A DNA stretch of 64,000 bases from Marinobacter sp. GTDB lineage: Bacteria > Pseudomonadota > Gammaproteobacteria > Pseudomonadales > Oleiphilaceae. Under the pieces are notes generated by a model. The model was not told the origin of the DNA. It worked only from the letters and a program-made list of their open reading frames with translations, and made no database searches. How positions within the stretch are numbered: the first letter of the stretch is position 1; each line of letters starts with the position of its first letter. The stretch is from contig JAGYIS010000008.1 of the NCBI GenBank assembly GCA_018402255.1, positions 558,001-622,000 of the forward strand. Direction: 5' to 3'. Positions 1-8,403 of the stretch are shown in pieces. The translations under genes were made by a program, and so were the position numbers.

Positions 1-4
1 GCGG

Positions 5-16
5 GGCGGTAGCGTG
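5..16 (+). promoter_or_regulatory. ops element (JUMPstart core), RfaH recruitment site
   Basis: GGCGGTAGCGTG at 5-16 is an exact match to the ops core of the JUMPstart sequence. In enterobacteria this element pauses RNA polymerase and recruits the antiterminator RfaH, letting long polysaccharide operons be transcribed to the end. It lies 35 nt before the first gene of a ~22 kb unidirectional polysaccharide locus, which is where such elements normally sit. The rest of JUMPstart would lie left of the window. RfaH itself is not encoded here. Confidence 0.8.
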
Positions 17-51
17 CCTGACAAATATAATAACTATCTCGGAACCACCTG

Positions 52-801
52 ATGAGCAGTACACAAAGCCAACACTACGACGACGAAATCAGCCTGGTGG
101 ACCTGGCCGCGACCTTTATAAAGCGCCGTCGTGTTTTCTATGCGGTTTTTCTCGTCTGCATCCTGGCAGGGTTTGCTTACGCCTTTGTGACAGAAGATAC
201 CTACCAGTACACCAGCCTGCTCCAGATCGCTGAAAAAAATTCCGATGAGTTTCTGGAGCCGCCAGCAATAACCATCGCTACTCTTGAAAACCGCTGGTTT
301 CCGGAGAAAGAGGCTGTGTATCGGAAGAAGACCAGTGAAAATCTCCCTTTCACCGTTCAGTTTGTTAACCCAGAAAACACAGGCTTGGTGCGCTTGGTTT
401 CTGAGGGCGTGGCCGGGCATTCAGACATAGTAAAGAACGTGCACCAGCATTTGATTGAACAAATACAAGCCCGCCACAACGCGTTATTGACGAGAGAAAA
501 ACAGAAACTGGAAATTAGAAAAGCTTCAGTGGAAGAAACGGTTACTGTGCTGCAAGCCGGAGAGAACAGCGGGCCGGCGTTGGTCGATGCGTATGGGAGG
601 AAAGCAGAAATCGAAGAGCAGTTAGATTCACTGAGCGAGACAGAAGTTATTGTGTTAGCCCGTCAAGGCAATGAAACAACGAATCTTAGTACGTTCGAAA
701 TTCTAGTATTCTTCACTATCTTCGGCCTCCTCGGTGGTGTCGTGTTGGCGTTCATTGCGGAATTCGTTGGCACTGTAAGAGATCAATTGACCGAGAGTTA
801 G
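52..801 (+). CDS. wzz: Wzz-family polysaccharide chain-length determinant
   Basis: Inner-membrane co-polymerase that sets the modal length of O-antigen or capsule chains made by a Wzy polymerase. The layout is typical: a short cytoplasmic N-terminus starting an EISLVDL stretch, TM1 at about residues 30-47, a periplasmic part with a helical segment around residues 130-200, and TM2 at about 215-237. At 249 residues it is shorter than many Wzz proteins (300 or more), but both membrane segments are present, so it is probably complete. It follows the ops element by 35 nt and is the first gene of the locus. Its role with the Wzy-like polymerase at 8404 is inferred. Confidence 0.8.
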   Translation: MSSTQSQHYDDEISLVDLAATFIKRRRVFYAVFLVCILAGFAYAFVTEDTYQYTSLLQIAEKNSDEFLEPPAITIATLENRWFPEKEAVYRKKTSENLPFTVQFVNPENTGLVRLVSEGVAGHSDIVKNVHQHLIEQIQARHNALLTREKQKLEIRKASVEETVTVLQAGENSGPALVDAYGRKAEIEEQLDSLSETEVIVLARQGNETTNLSTFEILVFFTIFGLLGGVVLAFIAEFVGTVRDQLTES

Positions 802-1030
802 CATCAAAACGTCTATTTTGAAGAAGTAATCTGGTGCCGAAATATTCGTCTCGAATTATAGCCTACGATATAGACGACTCTATTCGAAGAGAATGTTAGA
901 TGCTTCAAGAATGGAAAAAAAATACTACTGTAAGCATTTCTGGGACATCTTTCTAGCTTCCCGAGCTCTAGAGTCAGTTCATAAATAAAACATATTCTAC
1001 TAGCTAAAAGAGTAAGCCCAGAGAAAATGT
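802..1030. other. AT-rich spacer with no recognised gene
   Basis: This 229-nt gap between wzz and the ABC exporter is AT-rich. It holds no plus-strand ORF with a plausible start and ribosome binding site. The minus-strand reading across it overlaps the exporter gene and looks like noise. It may be a junction left by module exchange. Confidence 0.4.
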
Positions 1031-2836
1031 ATGACTGAAAAGCTAAAAATTTTATTTCAACTTTTAACACCAACACAAAAGAGAAAATTGCTTCTTCTCC
1101 AAGTTTTGGTGACTTTAATGGCGTTCGCTGAAATTGCGGGTATATTAGCTATAGGTCCCTTTATGGCGATCGTTGGCGATGTCAGCCGTTTAGAAGGCCA
1201 AGGTATTTTGGCAGACATATATAGTTTTACCGGTGCGCCCTCTCCCTATCATTTTTTAATGTGGACGGGATTCTCAGTATTAATAGTGCTTTTTTTAGCG
1301 ACAGTAATCTCAACTTATACCATGTGGAAACTTTCAGTTTATGGTGCAAAAGTTGGTGCGGAGCTCAGTGAAGCACTTTTTCGCTATTATATGAATCAAC
1401 CCTGGTTGTTTCATACCGAAAATACGAGTAGCGAACTTACAAATAAGATATCTCAAGAGTGTCTGAGAATAACTAATATGGTCATAAGACCTGTTCTCCA
1501 AATGAATGCAAAGATCGTGCTTGTATTGTTGGTAATTTTGGTGGTTGTTATATATAGCCCGCTTGTAGCTCTAAGCGGTGCAGGAATATTTCTGGGAAGC
1601 TACTTTCTACTTTACGTAATAGTGCGAAGAAAATTAACTGAAAATGGATCCCGTATATCCGAATCACAGAATTTGAGATTCAAATTATTAAATGAAGGAT
1701 TTGGCGGCATCAAGGACATATTGCTACTTTCTAGACAAGCTCACTTAATTAACCGTTTTGAGGATGCTTCGAGCGAGTTTGCAATCGCTCAAGGTAGCAA
1801 CCAGGCATTGAGCCAAGTGCCTAGATATGCGATGGAGTTGATTGCTTTTGGATCAATAATTCTTTTAGTGTTGTATTTATTGGTGCAGCATTCAGGCGAC
1901 CTCGGTAATGTGCTTCCTATATTGTCAGTTTATGCAATGGCAGGTTTTAAACTATTGCCCGCTATGCAACAAATTTATATGAGTGCATCCCAGATAAAGG
2001 GAAATATTTCAGCTTTCGAAAAAATAGAATCTGATTTGCGAGGGAGTCGCCAGGCACTTTCTATACGGAACTGCAACGGTATTAATGAGAAACAAAAATT
2101 GCCAATAGAAAGAGAAATCAAACTAAATGGTGTGTCGTTTAGGTATCCGGGGAAAACAAACTTTACATTAGATAACCTACATCTGGTGGTTCCCGTCAAT
2201 AAAACGATTGGAATTGTTGGGTCGTCGGGTTCTGGAAAATCCACGGCAATTGACATCTTGCTTGGTCTAATAAAGCCAGAAATAGGTGCGCTTGAAATTG
2301 ACGGTGTAAAAATAGATGAAGGCAACGTGCAGTCGTTTCAGACAGCAATAGGATTTGTGCCTCAGTCAATCTATCTGGCAGATGGGACCATTAGAGAGAA
2401 CATTGCATTTGGATTGCCGTCTAAAAACATTGACGAGAATAAAGTGGCCGAGGCTGTGAGGCTTGCTCATTTGGAGGACCTAGTCAATAGATTGGAACAG
2501 GGTCTAGATACAAGCGTTGGCGAACGTGGCGTACAGCTCTCAGGCGGCCAGAAGCAGAGAATAGGCATAGCACGGGCGCTCTATCATGAGGCTTCGGTGT
2601 TGATCCTGGATGAAGCCACAAGCGCACTTGATGGCATTACCGAAAAGCAAATAATGGAAGCAATAAATGATTTCTCGGGTAAGAAAACAATTGTCATGAT
2701 TGCTCACAGACTAGCAACTGTAAAAGACTGCGACTTAATTTATGTTATTGAGAATGGTCAGGTTGTCGACCAAGGCACCTACAATTCACTAGCTGAAAAT
2801 AACCGATTGTTTAAGGCCATGGTTGATCATAGCTAG
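1031..2836 (+). CDS. ABC exporter, candidate lipid-linked oligosaccharide flippase (PglK/MsbA-like)
   Basis: Full-length half-transporter of 601 residues. An N-terminal membrane domain with about six hydrophobic segments spans residues 20-330, followed by an ATPase domain. Walker A GSSGSGKST lies near residue 397, the signature LSGGQKQR near 503, and Walker B VLILDEATSALD near 523. Proteins of this class move lipid-linked sugars (PglK in Campylobacter, MsbA for lipid A). It sits between wzz and the neu genes, and no Wzx-type flippase is visible, so it may flip the repeat unit; this is inference. No strong ribosome binding site precedes the ATG. The gene is AT-rich like its downstream neighbours. 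Confidence 0.85.
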   Translation: MTEKLKILFQLLTPTQKRKLLLLQVLVTLMAFAEIAGILAIGPFMAIVGDVSRLEGQGILADIYSFTGAPSPYHFLMWTGFSVLIVLFLATVISTYTMWKLSVYGAKVGAELSEALFRYYMNQPWLFHTENTSSELTNKISQECLRITNMVIRPVLQMNAKIVLVLLVILVVVIYSPLVALSGAGIFLGSYFLLYVIVRRKLTENGSRISESQNLRFKLLNEGFGGIKDILLLSRQAHLINRFEDASSEFAIAQGSNQALSQVPRYAMELIAFGSIILLVLYLLVQHSGDLGNVLPILSVYAMAGFKLLPAMQQIYMSASQIKGNISAFEKIESDLRGSRQALSIRNCNGINEKQKLPIEREIKLNGVSFRYPGKTNFTLDNLHLVVPVNKTIGIVGSSGSGKSTAIDILLGLIKPEIGALEIDGVKIDEGNVQSFQTAIGFVPQSIYLADGTIRENIAFGLPSKNIDENKVAEAVRLAHLEDLVNRLEQGLDTSVGERGVQLSGGQKQRIGIARALYHEASVLILDEATSALDGITEKQIMEAINDFSGKKTIVMIAHRLATVKDCDLIYVIENGQVVDQGTYNSLAENNRLFKAMVDHS

Positions 2837-2880
2837 TAAAACACTTAAGTCAGATCTAAGCTTACCTAAGGAGGTTTCGA

Positions 2881-3927
2881 GTGACTCAGAATCCTAGTTT
2901 CAAAATTGCAGATCGCACCATTGGTGCTGATCATCCGCCACTTATTATCGCTGAGATTGGTATAAATCATGAGGGCTCTCTGAGCACTGCAAAGGCGATG
3001 GTTGATGCAGCAAAGCGTGCCGGTATTGAAATAGTAAAGCATCAAACCCACGTAGTAGAAGATGAAATGAGTTCCGAGGCCAAGAAGGTTATACCAGGCA
3101 ATGCGGATGTGTCTATATATGAAATAATGGAGCGTTGTAGTTTATCCGAGCCAGATGAAATTGCTCTTAAAGATTATGTAGAGTCACAAGGCATGACTTT
3201 TATAAGTACCCCGTTTTCACGTGCGGCTGCTGATCGCCTTCGAAGAATGAACGTAGATGCCTTCAAAATAGGTTCTGGTGAGTGTAACAATTATCCGTTG
3301 TTGATGCATATTGCGAAGATGGGGAAGCCGGTGATATTAAGCACCGGAATGAATGACCTTGAAAGTATAAGAAAAGCTGTAAAAATTTTTAAAAGCCACA
3401 ACGTACCTCTCGCAATCTTGCACACCACTAATCTCTACCCGACGCCTCCTCATCTGGTACGACTAGGTGCATTTACCCAAATGCGAGATGAATTTCCAGA
3501 GTTGGTGGTAGGCCTGTCTGACCACACGGTAACGAATCACGCATGTTTCGCTGCAGTTGCTCTTGGAGCCTCGATCTTAGAGAGGCATTTTACTGACCGA
3601 ATGGATCGTCCTGGGCCTGATATCATTAATTCCATGGATGAGAATGCTGCGCACGAGCTAATTGCAGGAGCAGGCTTAATTTGGCAGATGCGGGGTGGTA
3701 TAAAAGAAGCAGCAAAAGAGGAGAAAGTAACGAGCGATTTTGCATTTGCGACAGTCGTCACAACACAAAAAATTGAAAAGGGCGATTCGTTAACGGAAGA
3801 CAATATTTGGGTTAAACGCCCCGGTAAGGGAGAGATTCCGGCCGAAAACTACTATGACCTAATTGGAAGAAAAGTGAAGAGAGACCTCGATTGTGATGAA
3901 CATCTTGGTTGGAAGGATGTTGATTGA
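2881..3927 (+). CDS. neuB: N-acetylneuraminate (sialic acid) synthase
   Basis: Condenses N-acetylmannosamine with phosphoenolpyruvate to give N-acetylneuraminic acid. The TIM-barrel NeuB domain covers residues ~1-280 and the C-terminal antifreeze-like SAF domain ~285-348. Family motifs include EIGINHEGS, VKHQTHVVEDEMS, IYEIMERC, FKIGSGECNNYP and ERHFTDRMDRPGPD. From memory these match meningococcal and E. coli sialic acid synthases more closely than legionaminate or pseudaminate synthases. The start is GTG at 2881, preceded by a strong AAGGAGG at 2869-2875. It is the first gene of a tightly packed neuB-neuC-neuA cassette. Confidence 0.93.
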   Translation: MTQNPSFKIADRTIGADHPPLIIAEIGINHEGSLSTAKAMVDAAKRAGIEIVKHQTHVVEDEMSSEAKKVIPGNADVSIYEIMERCSLSEPDEIALKDYVESQGMTFISTPFSRAAADRLRRMNVDAFKIGSGECNNYPLLMHIAKMGKPVILSTGMNDLESIRKAVKIFKSHNVPLAILHTTNLYPTPPHLVRLGAFTQMRDEFPELVVGLSDHTVTNHACFAAVALGASILERHFTDRMDRPGPDIINSMDENAAHELIAGAGLIWQMRGGIKEAAKEEKVTSDFAFATVVTTQKIEKGDSLTEDNIWVKRPGKGEIPAENYYDLIGRKVKRDLDCDEHLGWKDVD

Positions 3928-5060
3928 TGAAGAAAGTACTCTTTATTTCAGGTACAAGAGCTGACTTTGGAAAATTAAAGCCGCTTATTGAGAAAGTAAG
4001 AACTGAGCCGAATTTACAATACTCTGTATTTGCAACAGGAATGCATCTTCTATCAAAATATGGCTCAACAATTAATGAATTATATAAGTCGGGGTTTTCT
4101 AATGTCTTCCAGTATATGAATCAAGTGGAAGGCGAGGATATGGAAGTGATATTGGCGAACACTATTACAGGTGTCAGCCGTTATCTACATGAAAATAGCG
4201 TAGATCTTATTGTCGTTCATGGCGATCGGGTAGAAGCATTGGCAGGAGCCACAGTCGGTGCGCTTCGCAATGTGCTTGTTGCTCACGTAGAAGGTGGAGA
4301 GGTTTCAGGCACAGTCGATGAATTGATGCGGCATGCAATTTCGAAGCTTTCACATTTTCATTTCGTTGCTAGTGACGTTGCCAGGAAGCGACTAATTCAG
4401 CTAGGCGAGGACTCCGAATCTATTGCTGTTATTGGGTCTCCAGATGTTGATGTTATGCTGTCTGCCAATTTACCCACGGTTAGTGAGAGTTTGGCACGAT
4501 ACGAGATACCATTTGAAACTTACGCGATAGCAATATTGCATCCAGTGACAACGGAGTTGGCGTCCCAGAGACGTCATGCCAATCAGTTTGTAGATGCTCT
4601 CGAACGGACTGGTCATCAATACATAGTAATTTATCCGAATAACGACCAAGGGTCAGGTTTCATATTTGAAGCTTATCAACGCATCGAGGCGAATCCTAGG
4701 TTTAGAATGTTCCCTTCACTCAGATTCGAGCATTTTCTGACGTTATTGAAAAATTCAAGTTATATTATTGGGAATTCGAGTGCTGGAATCCATGAAGCAC
4801 CTATTTATGGTGTTCCTACCGTGAATATTGGGAATCGTCAACATAACAGATTTCATCACCATTCTATTTTCAATACAGAATTCACTGTTGAAGCAATTAC
4901 GGAATCGATAAATCAAGCTGTTTCTTCGGGACCTTTTGAAGTGACGCACCGTTACGGTGACGGGAAGAGTGCGGAACTGTTTATTGAAGTTCTCCGTCGG
5001 GATCTTTGGAAACGGCCAAGCCAGAAGCACTTTAAAGACCTGGAATTCACACATGCTTGA
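3927..5060 (+). CDS. neuC: UDP-N-acetylglucosamine 2-epimerase, hydrolysing
   Basis: Converts UDP-GlcNAc to ManNAc plus UDP, feeding NeuB. The N-terminus MKKVLFISGTRADFGKL, together with IVVHGDRVEALAGA, VEGGEVSGTVDE, ISKLSHFHF, LHPVTTE and GNSSAGIHEAP, is characteristic of the hydrolysing branch (NeuC/SiaA), not the non-hydrolysing WecB/FnlC branch. ATG at 3927 overlaps the neuB stop as TGATG, implying translational coupling; a TTG one codon earlier is less likely. About 377 residues, normal for the family. Direct production of ManNAc supports genuine sialic acid as the product. Confidence 0.92.
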   Translation: MKKVLFISGTRADFGKLKPLIEKVRTEPNLQYSVFATGMHLLSKYGSTINELYKSGFSNVFQYMNQVEGEDMEVILANTITGVSRYLHENSVDLIVVHGDRVEALAGATVGALRNVLVAHVEGGEVSGTVDELMRHAISKLSHFHFVASDVARKRLIQLGEDSESIAVIGSPDVDVMLSANLPTVSESLARYEIPFETYAIAILHPVTTELASQRRHANQFVDALERTGHQYIVIYPNNDQGSGFIFEAYQRIEANPRFRMFPSLRFEHFLTLLKNSSYIIGNSSAGIHEAPIYGVPTVNIGNRQHNRFHHHSIFNTEFTVEAITESINQAVSSGPFEVTHRYGDGKSAELFIEVLRRDLWKRPSQKHFKDLEFTHA

Positions 5061-5745
5061 GGGAAAATCGGTTATAGCTTTAATTACTGCAAGAGGCGGT
5101 TCCAAAGGAATTCCTGGGAAGAATATCAAGAAGCTTTCAGGTAAGCCACTGATACAGTGGACGATTGAGGCCGCGCGTAACTCCAAAATTATTGATCAAC
5201 TTGCTGTTACGTCTGACAGTGAGGAAATTCTAGAGTTATCGCATTCCTTAGGATGCGAAACGATTCGTCGGCCAGGCAGCCTGGCTTTAGATGAGTCGGG
5301 GAGCATGGAAGCGATACTACATGCGTTAACGTCTATCTCTTCGTCTTATGATTATCTAATTTTACTTCAACCTACATCGCCATTTAGATCGACATCAGAT
5401 ATAGATGGAATTCTGAAAGAGGCAATCACTACAAATTCCGAAATCATGGTTTCAGTATGTCGGTTAAAAAGTCATCCGATGTTCATTTATGAAATTCATG
5501 ATGGCGAATTGAAATCCTTTCTACCAAAGAAAGAGCAGCTTAGAAGGCAGGATATGCCCCCTGTTTTTGTCCACAATGGTGCCTTGTATGTTGCAAAAAT
5601 AGAGGCGTTGCTGATAGAGCAAAGTTTTAATGTTCCAAACGCAAAAGCGTATGTAACTGAAGGAAGAATAAATATTGATATTGATACACCAGATGATTGG
5701 AATTATGCGGAATTTTTGATGTCTGAAAAGGGTGGTAGTCTATGA
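5053..5745 (+). CDS. neuA: CMP-N-acetylneuraminate cytidylyltransferase
   Basis: Activates sialic acid with CTP to CMP-Neu5Ac, the donor for sialyltransferases. The nucleotide-binding motif ITARGGSKGIPGKN lies at residues 11-24, with LLQPTSPFRS near residue 106 and a late NIDIDTPDDW. A longer open frame extends upstream to 4957, but homology begins at MLEGKSVIALITARGG, so ATG 5053 is chosen. It overlaps the neuC stop by 8 nt. 230 residues, typical of short bacterial NeuA without the extra esterase domain. It completes neuBCA. Confidence 0.92.
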   Translation: MLEGKSVIALITARGGSKGIPGKNIKKLSGKPLIQWTIEAARNSKIIDQLAVTSDSEEILELSHSLGCETIRRPGSLALDESGSMEAILHALTSISSSYDYLILLQPTSPFRSTSDIDGILKEAITTNSEIMVSVCRLKSHPMFIYEIHDGELKSFLPKKEQLRRQDMPPVFVHNGALYVAKIEALLIEQSFNVPNAKAYVTEGRINIDIDTPDDWNYAEFLMSEKGGSL

Positions 5746-6896
5746 AAATTCTTCATATCGCATCATTCGTTGGAAATGTTGGCGATAATATGAGTCATAT
5801 CGGACTACGACGTGTTCTAGATGATATGTTCAAAAATTACCAAATCGATATTCTGGAGATCAGAAAGTTCTATATGAACTATGCAGGCGCGGATAAGCAT
5901 AGTTTTGATAATAGATTTTTAGAAAAAATAAATGACTATGATTTATGTATAATCGGTGGCGGCGGTTTTTTGGATTATTGGGTCGATGGTAGTGCAAGTG
6001 GCACTACTATCGATATTCAGCCTGATCTTATAGCAAAGATTACAACTCCGGTTCTGATCTGTAGTGTTGGGTGTATCCCACACAGGCCTGTTCCAGAAGG
6101 AAATATAGAAAAGTTTAAACGGTTTTTGGAACAATGTTTTGCTAATCCGAATGTCGAAATAATACTACGTAATGACGGATCCCTTGATAACGTTAGAAGG
6201 CACTTAGGGAAGGGTTTTTCAAACAGCCTGAGTCAGGGCCTGGATAATGCTTTTTTTATAGAGGGTCAATTTGAGTATACACTGCCATTTCCATCAAATT
6301 ATATAGCTATTAATTTGGCGAGTGATCAGCTTTCGATGAATAGTGAGCTTAGGTCGCCTATTGATGTTGAAGCTTACTATAATCAAATGACTGGAGTCCT
6401 GGAATATATATGCGTGGAAAAAGACATCGATGTCGTTTTTGTTCCACATATCTATAGCGATCTCAAAGCGATTTCGAGATTGTTAGACTTGCTCGATGAC
6501 TTTATTATTCGTACAAAGGTTTCCGTTGCACCCGCTATTCAATTTGATCATGGTGCCAGATCAATCGCCTCGATTTATGAACACGCGATGCTTACAATAG
6601 GGATGAGATTTCACGCTAACATAATCCCGGTCTCTCTTGGGCGAAAAGCGATCGGTATTGCTGCGCTCGATCGTGTTAAGCATATGTATGACAGCATAGG
6701 ATTGGATGAGAGCTATGTTCTTTTGAACGATAACTTTGGTTCTGAACTCTGCTCTAAGATTTCAGACTCGCTGGCTGCTGAAAATCCGCCATCTTCACGC
6801 TTAAAGGCTTTGAGAGAAGCAGGAATTGAAGTTTATGTTTCTGCGATTGAATCAATCGGTCTCGGGCACGCTTTGAAATTAAACAGTTCAAAATAG
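5742..6896 (+). CDS. polysaccharide pyruvyltransferase-family protein
   Basis: 384 residues. Features of the polysaccharide pyruvyltransferase family (PF04230) include an early FVGNVGDNMSHIGLR segment, an IIGGGGFLDYW glycine-rich loop around residue 70, and a late IASIYEHAMLTIGMRFHANIIPVSLG stretch near residue 285, where the MRFHA element is diagnostic. Members transfer pyruvate ketals from phosphoenolpyruvate to sugars, but some relatives have other roles, so the exact reaction is inferred. ATG overlaps the neuA stop (ATGA), so it is co-translated with the sialic acid genes. Composition is AT-rich. Confidence 0.78.
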   Translation: MKILHIASFVGNVGDNMSHIGLRRVLDDMFKNYQIDILEIRKFYMNYAGADKHSFDNRFLEKINDYDLCIIGGGGFLDYWVDGSASGTTIDIQPDLIAKITTPVLICSVGCIPHRPVPEGNIEKFKRFLEQCFANPNVEIILRNDGSLDNVRRHLGKGFSNSLSQGLDNAFFIEGQFEYTLPFPSNYIAINLASDQLSMNSELRSPIDVEAYYNQMTGVLEYICVEKDIDVVFVPHIYSDLKAISRLLDLLDDFIIRTKVSVAPAIQFDHGARSIASIYEHAMLTIGMRFHANIIPVSLGRKAIGIAALDRVKHMYDSIGLDESYVLLNDNFGSELCSKISDSLAAENPPSSRLKALREAGIEVYVSAIESIGLGHALKLNSSK

Positions 6897-6910
6897 TTAA
6901 TGGGATTTTT

Positions 6911-8320
6911 GTGGTCAAGCAAAAGAAGATAGTTTTTCATTCAATAGATTCACCCCGTCGCGAATTGGAATGGCGTATTTTTATAGCAGTTAAACTTGCT
7001 GAAAAGGGATTTACAAACGTAATTGGAAGTAAAACAGAGATTGAGTATCTTCATGAGTTCTCGAGAAATTGTTTTTTCTTGGGTCGGCTTAATAGTGTAA
7101 CGGGACGCTATAAATCAGATCTTGAATATTTAAAGAGAATGGAGCAAAACGGAACTAAACTCTTTTATCTTCATGATGAAGGTGGGTTCTATTTTCGTGG
7201 CGAGTATGATGATGCGGTAAAGAAAATCTATCCGAATGAACTTTTCAACTCAAAGTCATTTGATAAGATTTTCTTTTGGGGTGAACGACAAAAGTCTGTA
7301 TTCGAGGATCATGCTGAAAAGTCCAAGTTCGTAGTTACCGGGTCGCCCAGATTTGATTTGTTAAAACCTTGTTTTCGTCATATAGACATCGAGAATGTCG
7401 AAAAGTTGCGAAAGCGTTACGGATCATTTGTTCTAGTCTGTACTCGGTTTGGTGCTGTTAACCGAGTGCCGGATGAGCCTACCACGTTGAGTAAACGGAG
7501 TTATGATATCAGGGCTGAAGGTGGTGCTTTAAAGAAGTATAGCCAGGCACAAGTGTTAGAGACGATGTTTGGTGCGTGGGAAAAGATATCGTATGAATTT
7601 ACCAGTTTCGTCCCTTCCTTGGCGAAACTGGTCCAGGATTTTCCTGATGTAAACTTTGTGATCCGTCCTCATCCGGCTGAACGCCAGTCATTTTACACAG
7701 AGTCCTTTTCCCATTTTGAAAATGTAATTGTGGAGAAGTCTGGCGACGTAAGGCCATATATCAGAGCGGCTGAAGTAGTAATTCATTCTGAATGCACCAC
7801 TGGCATCGAAGCCGAGATAGCAGGTAAGCCAACTATTAATTTTAGACCCTGCATGAATATGCCAAAGTATGAAGGTTTTTCTGTTGAGGGCGTTTGCGAT
7901 GTTGGTAGTCTTTGTAATAGTTACGAGTCGCTCAAAATTTCGCTTGAAAGAGCGTTGTCACGTCAACTTGATCGTGAGAGCGCTCTTTCTAATGCCGGTC
8001 CATATCTAGATAATTGCAACGAATTTGAATTTTCATTTAATAAGGTTGTTAATGCTATCGAAAGTGCTCGAAGCTCCAATTCTGTGGCGTCTTATTTTCC
8101 TGTTTTTAAAGTGCGCTCTTTTCTTCAACTTAAAAGGCTTTTAAAAAATAGATTTCGAGCAATAAGAGATAGTTTTTTCACAATAAAAATGCAGAGGAGT
8201 GGTGATTCAAAGTTCTACCGTTTTGATGATGATGCTATCACGGACTTTGTAGATAGATTGGAGTCGAATGGCGTGAAGGTTCAAAGAAAAGGGAGGAATA
8301 TTTGGATTACGCCGCTATGA
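6911..8320 (+). CDS. GT-B-like surface carbohydrate protein, possible sialyl- or ulosonyl-transferase
   Basis: 469 residues, GTG start. I do not recognise a named family. The C-terminal half carries IRPHPAERQ (an HP motif, near residue 255) and HSECTTGIEAEIAGKP (a Ser/Thr nucleotide-binding-type motif, near residue 294). Together these resemble the HP and S motifs of polysialyltransferases, CDP-glycerol transferases and capsule Kdo transferases of the GT-B type. The N-terminal half has FYLHDEGGFYFRGEY and FFWGERQKSVFE elements. Its place right after neuBCA makes a CMP-sialic acid transferase an attractive guess, but this is inference. AT-rich codon use. Confidence 0.55.
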   Translation: MVKQKKIVFHSIDSPRRELEWRIFIAVKLAEKGFTNVIGSKTEIEYLHEFSRNCFFLGRLNSVTGRYKSDLEYLKRMEQNGTKLFYLHDEGGFYFRGEYDDAVKKIYPNELFNSKSFDKIFFWGERQKSVFEDHAEKSKFVVTGSPRFDLLKPCFRHIDIENVEKLRKRYGSFVLVCTRFGAVNRVPDEPTTLSKRSYDIRAEGGALKKYSQAQVLETMFGAWEKISYEFTSFVPSLAKLVQDFPDVNFVIRPHPAERQSFYTESFSHFENVIVEKSGDVRPYIRAAEVVIHSECTTGIEAEIAGKPTINFRPCMNMPKYEGFSVEGVCDVGSLCNSYESLKISLERALSRQLDRESALSNAGPYLDNCNEFEFSFNKVVNAIESARSSNSVASYFPVFKVRSFLQLKRLLKNRFRAIRDSFFTIKMQRSGDSKFYRFDDDAITDFVDRLESNGVKVQRKGRNIWITPL

Positions 8321-8403
8321 GTTTGTTTCGCTTTTTTTACAAACGTTGTTTTGTGGGTAGTGAGATAGCATTTTGACCGTCTTTCTTAATAAGTCTGAAA
8401 TCG

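Noticed and set aside
2-52. Open frame from the left edge ending TGA at 50-52, overlapping the wzz ATG, as the tail of an upstream gene
   Set aside because: It is only 16 codons and contains the exact ops element, which lies in untranslated leaders. Chance is more likely.
813-1076. Minus-strand 87-codon ORF after wzz
   Set aside because: It overlaps the start of the ABC exporter, has no ribosome binding site, and its product has no family features.
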